The notes beneath the pieces were generated by a model. That model was not told the DNA's origin. It saw only the letters and a program-made list of their open reading frames with translations, and ran no database searches. Made by a program: the position numbers and the translations under genes. From Bifidobacterium samirii (GTDB lineage: Bacteria; Actinomycetota; Actinomycetes; Actinomycetales; Bifidobacteriaceae), in assembly GCF_003952945.1 (NCBI RefSeq), contig NZ_QXGK01000011.1, positions 1 through 64,000 on the forward strand: 64,000 nucleotides of DNA, read 5' to 3'. Positions within the stretch are counted from its first letter, which is position 1; each line of letters starts with the position of its first letter. This document shows, piece after piece, positions 55,668 through 64,000 of the stretch.

Positions 55668-56876
55668 CTATTCGCCGCGCAGCGCCTCGACGGGGGTGAG
55701 CCGGCAGGCGCGGGCGGCCGGGTAGAGTCCGGCGAGCACGCCCACGAGCATGGACGCGCCCCATGCGGCGGGCAGTCCGGCCCAGTCGAGGGCGGGCGTC
55801 TGCCCGGCGTGCACGGCGGCGCCGACGGCGACGAGCGCGCCGGCGAGGATGCCGCCCGTGGCACCCAGGGCGGACAGGAGCGCCGATTCGACGACGAACT
55901 GCATGCGGATCGTGCCGGGCGTGGCGCCCAGGGCGCGGCGCAGGCCGATCTCGCCGCGGCGTTCCATGACGGTGACGACCATCATGTTGGCGATGCTCAT
56001 GCCGCCCACGGCCAGGGCGATCGCGCCGATCGCCAGGCCGAGCGTGGTGAGCGACCCGTCCGCTTCGGCGCGCGCCTTCGACAGGTCGGCGGACACGCCG
56101 ACGGCGACGGGCCCGCCGGCCGGGTCGGCGGCATGGGCGAGCATGCGCCGCATCGTCTCGGCGTCGCCGGACTCGGTGCGCACGTAGATCGCCGCGATGC
56201 GCGAGATGCGCGCCGTCTGGTCGGGATACCGGGCGAGCGTCCACGCGTCGGGGATGATGACGCTCGTGTCGAGCGTGGGCGCCTGCGGGACCGGGTCGAG
56301 GATGCCGACGACCCCGTACCAGGTGCCGTCGATGACGATCCGGTCGCCCTCCCGGGTGACGCCCAGCCGCCATGCGGTCTCGGAACCGAGCACGGCCAAT
56401 GGCAGTCCGGCGTCCGCCTCGCCGGTCCCGTGCCCGTGCGCGTAGGTGACGTCGAGCGCGTCGAGCGCGCCGGGACGGGCGACCATCACGCCAATCGCGT
56501 TGCCGTTGGACGCGGGCACCAGATCGTTGCGGAACGTCTGCAGCTTCTCGGGCGCGGTGAGGAACACGCCGACGCGCTCCACCTGGTCCTGGCGCGCGAT
56601 CGTGTCGGGAGCGGCGTCGGGCAGGGGCACGCTGTTGCCGGCCGCGTCCCGGCCGGGCGTGACGACCTGCAGGTTCGCGCCCAACGCGTCCAATCGGTCC
56701 AGGAGCGCCGTCTGGTTCGACGCGGCGATGCCCGACAGGGCCACATAGGCGGCCACGCCCAGGGCGATGCCCAGGGCGGCGAGCACGGTGCGCGACGGCC
56801 TGCCCGTCACACCGGTCCACGCCGCGCGCATCAGGTCGGCCGCGCGCATGCGCAGCGGCTTGCGCTCCCCCATCAT
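55668..56876 (-). CDS. MacB-like ABC transporter permease
   Basis: 402 residues. One N-terminal helix (TVLAALGIALGVAAYVALSG, about 30-50), a periplasmic-type MacB_PCD domain (about 55-270), and the three-helix FtsX domain (LAIGAIALAVGGMSIANMMVVTVMERRGEIGLRRALGA, then ATGGILAGALVAVGAAV, then ending PVEALRGE). The topology marks a mechanotransducing exporter. ATG overlaps the ATPase stop (ATGATG). Confidence 0.93.
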   Translation of the reverse strand: MMGERKPLRMRAADLMRAAWTGVTGRPSRTVLAALGIALGVAAYVALSGIAASNQTALLDRLDALGANLQVVTPGRDAAGNSVPLPDAAPDTIARQDQVERVGVFLTAPEKLQTFRNDLVPASNGNAIGVMVARPGALDALDVTYAHGHGTGEADAGLPLAVLGSETAWRLGVTREGDRIVIDGTWYGVVGILDPVPQAPTLDTSVIIPDAWTLARYPDQTARISRIAAIYVRTESGDAETMRRMLAHAADPAGGPVAVGVSADLSKARAEADGSLTTLGLAIGAIALAVGGMSIANMMVVTVMERRGEIGLRRALGATPGTIRMQFVVESALLSALGATGGILAGALVAVGAAVHAGQTPALDWAGLPAAWGASMLVGVLAGLYPAARACRLTPVEALRGE

Positions 56877-57601
56877 CCCCTCCCCTCGTCCATGCCGGCG
56901 CCGACGCCGACGGGCGCGTCGGACAGGTCGCACACGACCCCGTCGCGGATGTGCAGGCGGCGCGGGAAGCGGGCGGCCACGTTCGGATCGTGCGTGACGA
57001 CCACCAGGGCCGTATCCTCGCCGGCCGCGTCCATGAGCAGCCCGAGGACCGCCCGGCCCGTATCGGTGTCGAGCGCGCCGGTCGGCTCGTCGGCGAAGAT
57101 CACGTCGGGGCGCCGCACGAGCGCGCGGGCGATCGCCACACGCTGCTGCTCGCCGCCCGACAGCTGGTTCGGACGATGATGCGCGCGATCCGCCAATCCG
57201 ACGCGCTCCAGCGCGTCCGACGCCCGCGAGCGCCGTTCGGCGCGCGGCAGCATCCCGTATTCGAGGCCGGTCATCACGTTCCCGAGCGCGTCGAGCGTGC
57301 CGATCAGATGGAACTGCTGGAACACGAAGCCGATATGCGCGGCGCGCAGCATGCTGCGCCGACGCTCGCCCATCGCCGTCACGTCCTCGCCCCCGTAGCG
57401 CAGGATACCGCCGGTGGGCATGTCGAGCGCGCCCAGGATCGACAGGAGCGTGCTCTTGCCCGACCCCGACGGGCCGACGATCGCGATCCACTCGCCCCGG
57501 CCTATCGCGAGGCTCGTGTCGTGCAGCACTTCGAGCAGGTCGCCGTCGCGTCCCGGATAGGCGCGCGTGACGTGCTCCAGTTCGATGAGCGACCCGGTCA
57601 C
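56873..57601 (-). CDS. MacB/LolD-like ABC transporter ATPase
   Basis: 242 residues from a GTG at 57601. Walker [15 protein letters not shown] near 43-56, Q-loop FVFQQFHLIGTL, signature NQLSGGEQQRVAIARAL, Walker B PDVIFADEPTGALD, H-loop VVVTHDPNVA. LSGGEQQRVAIARAL and DEPTGALD are typical of the LolD/MacB subfamily. Overlaps the adaptor stop by GTGA, so the three export genes are translationally coupled. Confidence 0.95.
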   Translation of the reverse strand: MTGSLIELEHVTRAYPGRDGDLLEVLHDTSLAIGRGEWIAIVGPSGSGKSTLLSILGALDMPTGGILRYGGEDVTAMGERRRSMLRAAHIGFVFQQFHLIGTLDALGNVMTGLEYGMLPRAERRSRASDALERVGLADRAHHRPNQLSGGEQQRVAIARALVRRPDVIFADEPTGALDTDTGRAVLGLLMDAAGEDTALVVVTHDPNVAARFPRRLHIRDGVVCDLSDAPVGVGAGMDEGRG

Positions 57602-58716
57602 GAGACCACCACCCTGTCGCCCTCCTGCAGGCCGTCGGCCTCGAGGATCTGCACCTGCGCGTCGGCCACGAGGCCGATGCGCACGTCGATGCGCTCCAGG
57701 GCGTCGCCGCGCACCACGTCGAGCGCGTACGTGCCGGACGCGGACGCGACGAGCGCGGTCACCGGCACGATGAGCGTCTCCGTCGCGTCGGCCGCCCGGT
57801 TGGGGACGGTCAGACGGATCGACGCGGTGCCGAAGCGCTCCACCTGCGACTGGTCGGGGAAGTCGACGCGCACGGTGGGCGACGTGGTCTTCCCGTCCTC
57901 GCCGGTCGGCTGGCCGCCCTGGTCGACCGCCGTCAGGGTCGTCTCCAGCGTCGTGTTGTCGGGCAGGGTCACGCTCACCGGGTCGCCGGCCTTGAACGTG
58001 GCCGCCTGCGTGGCGCTCAGCGTCGCCTCCGCATGCAATGCCACGCCCGTGTAGCTCGCAGGGCTCTCCCCGGTCGATCCGAGCGTCGTGTCCACCGTGG
58101 TGATGCGCACCGGCGCGGACACGGCCAACGCCACCGACGACGGGTCGAACACGCCGTTCACCGCATCCCCCGTCAAGCCCAGGGAACGCTGCCACTGGCG
58201 GATCGCCTCGCGCGTCAGCCAGTTGAAATGCGGCCCCACCTCGCCCGTGTAGAAGCCCAGGTCGGCCAGGTTGCGTTCCAGCTGGGTCACGTCCGGCCCG
58301 TCGGACACGCCGTCCTCCAAGGTGCGCCAGAACGGGCGCTCGCCGCTGAACAGGGGCACGCTCACGCCGTTGCTCTCGTACACCTGCTCGCCGAGGTCGA
58401 TGACCGTGCCGGCCGTGGGCAGTTGGGTGACGGTGCCGCCTGCGGCGGCGAATCCGCGGGCGGTGTCGTAGGCGAGGCTCGCGTTGAGCGTGGTGCTCGC
58501 GTTGAGCGTGCCGCGGGTCACGTCGGCGGTGCGCAGCTGGCTGACGTCGACTGCGCTCGTGCCGGATCCGGACGTCCGGGTCGTGTCGCCGGCGTGCTCC
58601 CATGGCCGGTAGACGAGGCATGCCGCGGCCAGTGCGGCGACGGCGAGCAGGGCGGTCAGCGTGATGGCGGCGCGCCGTATCGTCGTGGCGCGTCGCCGGG
58701 GTCGGGTCGTCGTCAT
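57598..58716 (-). CDS. Membrane-fusion adaptor with peptidoglycan-binding domain
   Basis: 372 residues. Signal-anchor helix (about 14-35), then an RND/MacA-like adaptor: AAGGTVTQLPTAGTVIDLGEQVYESNG near 90-120, split by a PG_binding_1 domain (DVTQLERNLADLGFYTGEVG, WLTREAIRQWQRSLGL, about 140-190), then barrel-like parts with LIVPVTALVAS and ending EGDRVVVS. The peptidoglycan-binding insertion is typical of actinobacterial efflux adaptors. Likely exports or senses an antimicrobial peptide. Confidence 0.88.
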   Translation of the reverse strand: MTTTRPRRRATTIRRAAITLTALLAVAALAAACLVYRPWEHAGDTTRTSGSGTSAVDVSQLRTADVTRGTLNASTTLNASLAYDTARGFAAAGGTVTQLPTAGTVIDLGEQVYESNGVSVPLFSGERPFWRTLEDGVSDGPDVTQLERNLADLGFYTGEVGPHFNWLTREAIRQWQRSLGLTGDAVNGVFDPSSVALAVSAPVRITTVDTTLGSTGESPASYTGVALHAEATLSATQAATFKAGDPVSVTLPDNTTLETTLTAVDQGGQPTGEDGKTTSPTVRVDFPDQSQVERFGTASIRLTVPNRAADATETLIVPVTALVASASGTYALDVVRGDALERIDVRIGLVADAQVQILEADGLQEGDRVVVS

Positions 58717-58746
58717 CGTTCGCTCCCTTCGGTGCCGTGCCGCATG

Positions 58747-59571
58747 TCAGTTCTCGGTCGTGGCCGGGGAGGACGTGGAGGCCGCGCCGGATGTCTCGTC
58801 CATGACCTTGGTGTAGTCGTAGCCGAATTCGTCGGGCGTGCCGGCGAAGCCGAGCGTGACGTTCGCGTTCAGGTCGTCCATCGGGCAGGCTTCGAGGAAG
58901 CGGCGCAGTTCGCCTTCGCCCACGGTGTCCGGGATCATGATGGTCGTGGGCGCGTCGGCGGTCGGGTCCTGCACCCAGGAGAAGCCCCTGTCGCGCGCCT
59001 GGCGGGCGAAGTCGAGCGCGGCGCGCTTGTCGTCGTCGCTCCATGTCTGCTGTCCGGCGGCGTCCTGGACGGGCTGGGAGAAGGCGGGCACCTGCGCCTC
59101 GCAGGTGGCGTAGTCCTGCTGTGAGGCCGCGTACGGGGATCCGGCGAGCGCCTGCGCGTTCGGGAACGTGACCCATGCGCCGTCGTCGGTGACGACGGTG
59201 TATGCGGCGCCCGGGTACAGGTCGTCGAACGAGGTGGCGGAGTCGCTGGAGATGGATGCGCCGTCGGAGTCGCCGCCGACGGCGACGGGGTTGCCGGACG
59301 CGTCGAGCATGCGCAGTTCGACGGCGTCCTCGACGCCGTTGCCGGACGCGTCGAGGGTGGACGCGTACAGGCGCGCGTCGAGTCCCTTGCCGGTCAGGCA
59401 GGCGGTGAACTCGCGTGCCGCGTCGCCGGATGAGGCGCCGGTCGTGGCGTCGTCGCCGCCGGATGCGGCCGGCTGGTCCGCGGCGGGGGTCGAGCAGGCG
59501 GTCAGGCCGATGAGGCACAGGCCCGTGGCGGTCAGTGCGGTCAGGCGGCGTGCGATGGCGGTGTCGGTCAT
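58747..59571 (-). CDS. Secreted lipoprotein of the ABC/two-component locus
   Basis: 274 residues. Lipoprotein signal peptide with lipobox LTAC (cysteine near residue 26), a substrate for Lgt of this window. Mature part: Ser/Gly/Asp linker, two similar segments (FTACLTGKGLDARLY near 55, later FLEACPMDDLNANVTLG near 228), and AYTVVTDDGAWVTFPNAQAL. Paired cysteines (about 58, 151, 231) may form disulfides. No named family; location suggests sensing or cell-wall binding for the exporter. Starts the leftward operon lipoprotein-adaptor-ATPase-permease. Confidence 0.82.
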   Translation of the reverse strand: MTDTAIARRLTALTATGLCLIGLTACSTPAADQPAASGGDDATTGASSGDAAREFTACLTGKGLDARLYASTLDASGNGVEDAVELRMLDASGNPVAVGGDSDGASISSDSATSFDDLYPGAAYTVVTDDGAWVTFPNAQALAGSPYAASQQDYATCEAQVPAFSQPVQDAAGQQTWSDDDKRAALDFARQARDRGFSWVQDPTADAPTTIMIPDTVGEGELRRFLEACPMDDLNANVTLGFAGTPDEFGYDYTKVMDETSGAASTSSPATTEN

Positions 59572-59664
59572 GTCGGGTCCTTTCGGGTTCGTCCCCGGCG
59601 GGGATGCTGTTCACGGTTCCGTGTCCCATCCAACCGTGCCGGCCGTGGCGTGTCGGTGTGGGCG

Positions 59665-59684
59665 CGCCTTACCTTCGCCTTACC
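59665..59684 (+). promoter_or_regulatory. Direct repeats, candidate OmpR-type operator
   Basis: CGCCTTACC at 59665-59673 is repeated at 59676-59684, with 11 bp between starts, one helical turn, as in OmpR/PhoB-family dimer sites. The site is 52 nt upstream of the response regulator ATG and 94 nt upstream of the divergent lipoprotein ATG, so it could control both. Confidence 0.6.
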
Positions 59685-59735
59685 GTGGCGTGCGCACGAT
59701 ATATGGTGGACCGCAGGCCGAGCGAAGGAGGACCG

Positions 59736-60407
59736 ATGCGGATTCTGATCGTGGAGGACGACCCGGATCTGGCGGCGTCATTGGATGACGCGCTGCGCTA
59801 TGAGGGGTATGCGACGCTGACCGCGTCGACGGGCACGGACGCGTTGGCCGCATTGGGCGCGCAGAGCGTCGATCTGGTGCTGCTGGACCGGGATCTGCCG
59901 GTCCTGTCGGGGGATGCGGTGATGGCCACGATCGCGGCGAACCGGATGCCGGTGCAGGTGATCATGCTCACCGCGGCCGCGTCGGTGGGCGACCGGGTCG
60001 CCGGATTGGACCTGGGCGCCGACGACTATCTGACCAAGCCGTTCGCGTACGCCGAGCTGCTGGCCCGCATCCGCGTGATGCAGCGGCGCGCCGGCCGCAC
60101 CGGGACCGCGTCCCCGGTGCTCACGCGCGGCGGTCTGACGATGGACACGACGCGTCGGCTCGTGTTCCGCGACGGCGGCCGCACGCTCGTGCGGCTCACG
60201 CCCAAGGAGTACGGGGTGCTCTTCGAGCTGATGCGCGCCGACGGCGGCTGGGTGGCCGTCGCGGACCTGTACGACGCGGTGTGGGACGATCCGGTCGCCG
60301 GCGAGCCGGCCGACGCGGTCAAGACGACGATGTACTCGCTGCGCCGCAAGCTCGTCGACCGCGACCTGATCGAATCGGCCCGCGGGGAAGGATACCGTCT
60401 GCGATGA
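59736..60407 (+). CDS. OmpR-family response regulator
   Basis: 223 residues. Receiver: ILIVEDDPDLAASL with acidic pocket, phospho-acceptor D51 in LVLLDRDLP, the T of VIMLTAAA near 84 and the K of LTKPFAYAEL near 105. Then a winged-helix effector domain (about 130-223: VRLTPKEYGVLFELM, VKTTMYSLRRKLVD). AGGAGG upstream of ATG. Its stop overlaps the kinase start (ATGA). Probably controls the divergent lipoprotein-ABC operon. Confidence 0.94.
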   Translation: MRILIVEDDPDLAASLDDALRYEGYATLTASTGTDALAALGAQSVDLVLLDRDLPVLSGDAVMATIAANRMPVQVIMLTAAASVGDRVAGLDLGADDYLTKPFAYAELLARIRVMQRRAGRTGTASPVLTRGGLTMDTTRRLVFRDGGRTLVRLTPKEYGVLFELMRADGGWVAVADLYDAVWDDPVAGEPADAVKTTMYSLRRKLVDRDLIESARGEGYRLR

Positions 60408-61681
60408 CCCGTCCGCCCCTCCCGCCGCGCCGCCTGTTCGCCCGGCTCGCGCCGCGCACGTTCCGCGGGCGTCTGACCGCGGCGATCCTCCTGACCACGA
60501 TCGTCACGCTCGCCGGCGCGGTCGCCGTGCAGAACATGATCGTCGCCGGCGTCGCCGAACGGCAGCGCGCCGCCCTCGTCCTGTGCGGCGTCGACGACGG
60601 CGACGGAGCCGTCTCCGCGACCTGCGTCGACGGGTCGTCCGGCGCCGTGCCGCCCGCGCCGGACGGGGAGGCGCCGGACGTGCAGTTCTACGACGCCGCC
60701 GACATGACGGTGAACCAGGTGACCGACTCGTTCGTCGCGACGCTGCGCTGGTCGTCGGCGCTCATGCTCGTCGCGTTCGGCCTGCTCGCCGCCCTGCTCG
60801 CCTGGATCGTGGGCGGACGGCTCTCGGCGCGCGTGTCCGGCATGTGCGCGCAGGTCGACGCGATGGATCCGGCCGACCCGCACGCCGGCATCAGCGTCCG
60901 GACCGGCACGATGGACGACGGCGACGAGATAGACCGGCTCGCCCACGCGCTCAACCGCATGCTCGACCGAGCCCGGACCGCCTCCGAAGCCGAACGCCGG
61001 TTCGTGTCCAACGCGTCCCACGAGCTGCGCACCCCCATCGCCGCCGTCGAGACCAGCCTCGACGCGCCCCTCAGCCAGGGCCGCTTCCCCGAGGACGTCG
61101 AACCCGCCGTACGCCGCGCCCTCGCCGCCAACCGGCGCGGAGCCCGCCTCGTCGACGCGCTCCTGACCCTCTCGCGCATCCAGAGCGGCACCATCGGCGC
61201 CACAGCCGTAACCGGATCCGGCACGCCGTCATGCCGTCCCGACGACATCATCCGCCATGCCCTGACCGACATGGCCGACGCCATCGACGAACGCGGCATC
61301 CGCGTCGACGACGCCCGGCTCCTCCCCCGCACCGCGGCCGTCGACCCGACGCTCGCCGACCTCGCCCTCGGCAACCTCGTACGCAACGCCGTCCTCTACA
61401 ACACCGACCACGGCCGACTCGACCTGGCCGCGGCCGACGACGGCGACGCCGTCCTCGTCACCATCGCCAACGACACCGACCAGACCGCGCCCGACGACCC
61501 GAGCGAGCTCACCCAGCCGTTCCACCGCGGCGCCCGGTCGCGCCTCAGCGCCGTCCCCGGCACCGGCCTCGGCCTGTCCATCACGCTCGCCGCCTGCCAG
61601 GCCATGCACGCCGAGCTCGACCTCGAGCAGCCGCGGCCCGGCCGGTTCGCCGCCACCGTACGCCTGCCCAAGACGGATTGA
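60404..61681 (+). CDS. Sensor histidine kinase
   Basis: 425 residues. Two transmembrane helices (about 22-44 and 110-135) enclose a short extracytoplasmic sensor of about 65 residues with two cysteines (LVLCGVDDGDG...SATCVDG) that could form a disulfide. A HAMP-like segment (about 140-190), HisKA with RRFVSNASHELRTPIAAVE (H206), N box LGNLVRNAVLYN, and G2 GTGLGLSI. The last 200 codons use C-ending codons (CTC, ACC, CCC) markedly more than the first half. Confidence 0.94.
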   Translation: MTRPPLPPRRLFARLAPRTFRGRLTAAILLTTIVTLAGAVAVQNMIVAGVAERQRAALVLCGVDDGDGAVSATCVDGSSGAVPPAPDGEAPDVQFYDAADMTVNQVTDSFVATLRWSSALMLVAFGLLAALLAWIVGGRLSARVSGMCAQVDAMDPADPHAGISVRTGTMDDGDEIDRLAHALNRMLDRARTASEAERRFVSNASHELRTPIAAVETSLDAPLSQGRFPEDVEPAVRRALAANRRGARLVDALLTLSRIQSGTIGATAVTGSGTPSCRPDDIIRHALTDMADAIDERGIRVDDARLLPRTAAVDPTLADLALGNLVRNAVLYNTDHGRLDLAAADDGDAVLVTIANDTDQTAPDDPSELTQPFHRGARSRLSAVPGTGLGLSITLAACQAMHAELDLEQPRPGRFAATVRLPKTD

Positions 61682-61742
61682 ACGTTCACCCCCGACATCC
61701 AAGCGTCATCCGCTCAGGACGGATGGCCTGGAGGCGAATCGG

Positions 61743-62675
61743 TCAGAGGGCATGGCATGCCTGACGGCCGGAATCCGGCTCGCCTCCGCAGCCGGACAAT
61801 TCGGCGATGCAGGAGACGAACGCCCGGACCGCCGGGCTCGCGTCGAACGGATAGAGCAGCCCGTAGCGCATGACGACCGGTTCGGGCCAGTCCACGGCCA
61901 CGTTGACGAGCTGCGGGTGGACGTCCGCCCACATCGGCTTGGAGACGAGCAGGTCGCCGGATTCGGCGCAGTCGTTGAACGTGCCGAGGTCGTAATGGTC
62001 GATGTCGACCAATTCGATGGAGGGCTCGCGTTCCAGCAGGTCCCGGGCCGTGTCGTTGGCGCCTCGGTGCCGTCTGAGAAGGCGGATGCGCGTGCCTTCG
62101 AGATCGTCCACGGTAAGCCGTGCCCGTCTCGCCAGTGCGTGGGTGCGCGGAACGGCCACGCACAGCGGTTCGGCGTCGAGCGCGAGGGTGTTGCATGTTC
62201 CGTCCCAGTAGCCGTCGTCGAAGGCCGTGGAGATCAGGTCGACGTCCTCGCCGAGATGGGTGATGATGTCGTTGATGCCTTCGGAATCATCGGGCATCGA
62301 TACCAGTTCCAGACGGATGTCGGCATGATGGCCGGCATCGCGCTGCCATAGGTCGAGGATGCGACGGCCCGGACGCAGCGTCGAGACGCCGAGGCGTACG
62401 GAGGCGCGGTCGCCGGCGGTCCGCCGTCGCGCACGCCGCACGATCTCCTCGCACTGGCGCACGATCATCCGCGCGTCCTCGATGAACTCCCGGCCTGCCT
62501 TGGTCGGTGTGACGCCGCTGCGCGACCGGTCGAACAGCAGCAGGCCGTATTCTCGTTCGAAGGTGGCGATCTGTTTGGCCACCGCCGGCGTGGAGATATG
62601 CAGCCGTCGACCGGCCTCGGCGAAGCTGCCGGTCTGCGCGGCGGCGATCACCGCATCCAACCGCCTGTCATACAT
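61743..62675 (-). CDS. LysR-family transcriptional regulator
   Basis: 310 residues from the ATG at 62675, which has GGAGGGCGTG directly upstream; two further in-frame Met codons (62687, 62702) lack such a site. The HTH covers about 1-60: LDAVIAAAQTGSFAEAGRRL, STPAVAKQIATFEREYGLLLFDRS. The effector domain follows (VRLGVSTLRPGRRILDLWQ, LCVAVPRTHALARRARLTVDDLEG). Divergent from an MFS exporter, so it probably controls it. Ligand unknown. Confidence 0.92.
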   Translation of the reverse strand: MYDRRLDAVIAAAQTGSFAEAGRRLHISTPAVAKQIATFEREYGLLLFDRSRSGVTPTKAGREFIEDARMIVRQCEEIVRRARRRTAGDRASVRLGVSTLRPGRRILDLWQRDAGHHADIRLELVSMPDDSEGINDIITHLGEDVDLISTAFDDGYWDGTCNTLALDAEPLCVAVPRTHALARRARLTVDDLEGTRIRLLRRHRGANDTARDLLEREPSIELVDIDHYDLGTFNDCAESGDLLVSKPMWADVHPQLVNVAVDWPEPVVMRYGLLYPFDASPAVRAFVSCIAELSGCGGEPDSGRQACHAL

Positions 62676-62684
62676 CACGCCCTC

Positions 62685-62808
62685 CATAAACCAATGGTTC
62701 ACACATCATGAACCATAAGCATTCATAAACCGCTGTTTTTACAAGTGTCGTAAACACTACCATAGCTACCGCACCAACCAAACGGAAACATATAAACCAA
62801 TGGAACAC
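62685..62808. promoter_or_regulatory. Repeats in the LysR-MFS divergent promoter
   Basis: TAAACCAATGG occurs near 62688-62698 and again near 62793-62803, and a related CATAAACC lies at 62724. The gap (62676-62816) is AT-rich. These repeats are candidate LysR binding sites. Confidence 0.4.
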
Positions 62809-62816
62809 AGGTGATC

Positions 62817-64000
62817 ATGACATCAATCAACGAATCAGAACCCGTCGCCCTCATGCACGAGGACGACGACCCCGAACACGGGACCCGCCGCGCGTCGCAT
62901 CGCACGGCCCGATACAGTGCCGGCCTGACCACGTTCGCCACGTCGCTGGCGTTCTTCCTGACCGGCATGGACACCATGATCGTCAACGTGGCCCTGCCGA
63001 CCATCACCGCGGACCTCGGCGGTGACATGGCCCTGCAGCAGTGGATGATCGACGGCTACACGCTGCTGTTCGCCTCGCTGCTGCTGCTCGCCGGCAGCCT
63101 GTCCGACAGGTTCGGCGCCAAGCGCACGTTCCTCTCCGGCACGGCGTTGTTCGGCGCGGCCTCGCTGCTGAGCGCGTTCGCCTGGACCATGCCCGTGCTC
63201 ATCGTCGGCCGGTGCCTGATGGGCGTGGCCGCGGCGCTGATCCTGCCGGCCTCGATGGCGCTCATCAACGAGGCGAACCCCGACCCTCGGCGCCGCGCGT
63301 TCGCGCTCGGCCTGTGGGGCGCCGGCTCCGCGTCCGCATCCGCGTTCGGCCCGCTGTTCGGAGGCCTGCTCACGCCGATCCACTGGAGTCTGATCTTCGC
63401 GGTCAACGTGCCGTTCTGCCTGCTCGTGCTCGCGCTCGCCCCGAAGATCGCACCGTCGCCCACCCGCGCCATCTCGTTCGACTGGCTCGGTCAGACGCTC
63501 GCACTGATCGGTCTCGCCTCGCTGACGGCGGGCGTCATCGAGATCGGATCCCTGGGCGTCTCCTCGCCGGCGACGATCACGCTGCTCGCCGTCGGCGTCG
63601 CCGCGCTCGTGCTGTTCGTGATCGCGCAGGGCAGGGTCCCTCATCCGATGGTGCCGCTGGGCCTGTTCGGCAACGACGGCATGCGCATCTCGCTGATCGT
63701 GGGATTCATCATGATCTTCAACTGGTTCGGCATGGTCTTCATCTCCACCCTGTTCCTGCAAGGCGAGCAGGGCATGAGCCCGTTCGCCGCGGGACTGGCG
63801 TTCGTGCCCTCGGCCGTGGTGATGGTCGTCACCAACGTGTTCAGCGGACAGATCATCAATGCGATGGGCACCCGGTTCACCGTGACCATCGGATTGGCCA
63901 TCATGGCCGTCGGCTTCATCGCCGCCGTCCTCGTCCCCGCACCGATGCCCGCATGGGTGATCGCCACGGCCCTGAGCGTCGTCGGTCTCGGCGGCGCACT
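62817..64000 (+). CDS. DHA2-type MFS exporter, cut by the window end
   Basis: 394 codons are present without a stop. An unusual acidic-basic N-terminal tail of about 35 residues precedes helix 1 (TTFATSLAFFLTGMDTMIVNVALPTI, with motif D1-like DTMIVNVALPTI of the 14-helix family), then WMIDGYTLLFASLLLLAGSLSDRFGAKRTFL (motif A) and motif C-like GLWGAGSASASAFGPLFGGLL. At least eleven hydrophobic segments are seen. Drug or metabolite efflux; substrate unknown. Divergent from the LysR gene. Confidence 0.92.
   Translation, partial: MTSINESEPVALMHEDDDPEHGTRRASHRTARYSAGLTTFATSLAFFLTGMDTMIVNVALPTITADLGGDMALQQWMIDGYTLLFASLLLLAGSLSDRFGAKRTFLSGTALFGAASLLSAFAWTMPVLIVGRCLMGVAAALILPASMALINEANPDPRRRAFALGLWGAGSASASAFGPLFGGLLTPIHWSLIFAVNVPFCLLVLALAPKIAPSPTRAISFDWLGQTLALIGLASLTAGVIEIGSLGVSSPATITLLAVGVAALVLFVIAQGRVPHPMVPLGLFGNDGMRISLIVGFIMIFNWFGMVFISTLFLQGEQGMSPFAAGLAFVPSAVVMVVTNVFSGQIINAMGTRFTVTIGLAIMAVGFIAAVLVPAPMPAWVIATALSVVGLGGA

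Overview
The window is high-GC actinobacterial chromosome, most likely Bifidobacterium (Bifidobacteriaceae). RbpA, WhiA, FtsR, a GarA-like FHA protein, HelY and a fused PafBC-type WYL regulator point to Actinomycetota. The eukaryote-like UTP-glucose-1-phosphate uridylyltransferase, the TrpC-TrpB fusion and the absence of tat genes between pafBC and helY fit bifidobacteria. I cannot name a species. No rRNA or tRNA gene was recognised.

Layout. 1-7961 is core: ugpA, fused pafBC, a small membrane protein, helY, rbpA (with an ECF sigma-R/H-type promoter) and a HAD phosphatase. 8054-13010 is an accessory patch. It holds a decayed IS4-like element with perfect 18-bp ends, a two-repeat type I-E-like CRISPR remnant, a three-gene overlapping operon ending in an ImmA/IrrE-type metalloprotease with two C-terminal zinc ribbons (the best candidate for an undescribed system), a truncated secreted protein, remnants of an integrase and a DUF2142-like membrane protein, and an AT-rich stretch with four CATGCATATG motifs. 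13018-17249 is the actinobacterial pgsA-DUF881-sbp-DUF881-garA-ftsR cluster. 17258-26986 carries hisG, hisE, rpe, lgt, trpA, the trpC-trpB fusion, a GNAT gene and the hisF-hisI-trpE operon. 27202-40127 carries a HAD phosphatase, ldh, secG, tpiA, pgk, whiA, rapZ, aroE, uvrC and uvrA, the last behind a perfect LexA box.

40333-43825 has an MFS transporter, a sugar-phosphate mutarotase-like protein, a small holin-like membrane protein and a carboxymuconolactone decarboxylase-family protein. 44010-54668 is a defence island: an Mrr-type endonuclease, a DUF1287 protein, a RelE/YafQ-like toxin pair with an XRE regulator and a second truncated XRE tail, and a complete type I Wadjet operon (jetABCD, read right to left). 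54725-61681 is cell envelope: a VanY-like peptidase, then a MacAB-like ABC exporter with a peptidoglycan-binding adaptor and a lipoprotein, divergent from an OmpR/histidine-kinase pair with a candidate operator of 11-bp-spaced repeats. The window ends with a LysR regulator divergent from a DHA2-type MFS exporter that runs off the edge.

Functional links. The genes at 27202-31566 serve lower glycolysis and lactate formation. The his/trp genes serve amino acid synthesis. uvrA-uvrC, pafBC and lexA-box control serve the DNA damage response. Wadjet, Mrr, the toxin pair, the CRISPR remnant and the ImmA operon show repeated acquisition and loss of anti-mobile-element systems.
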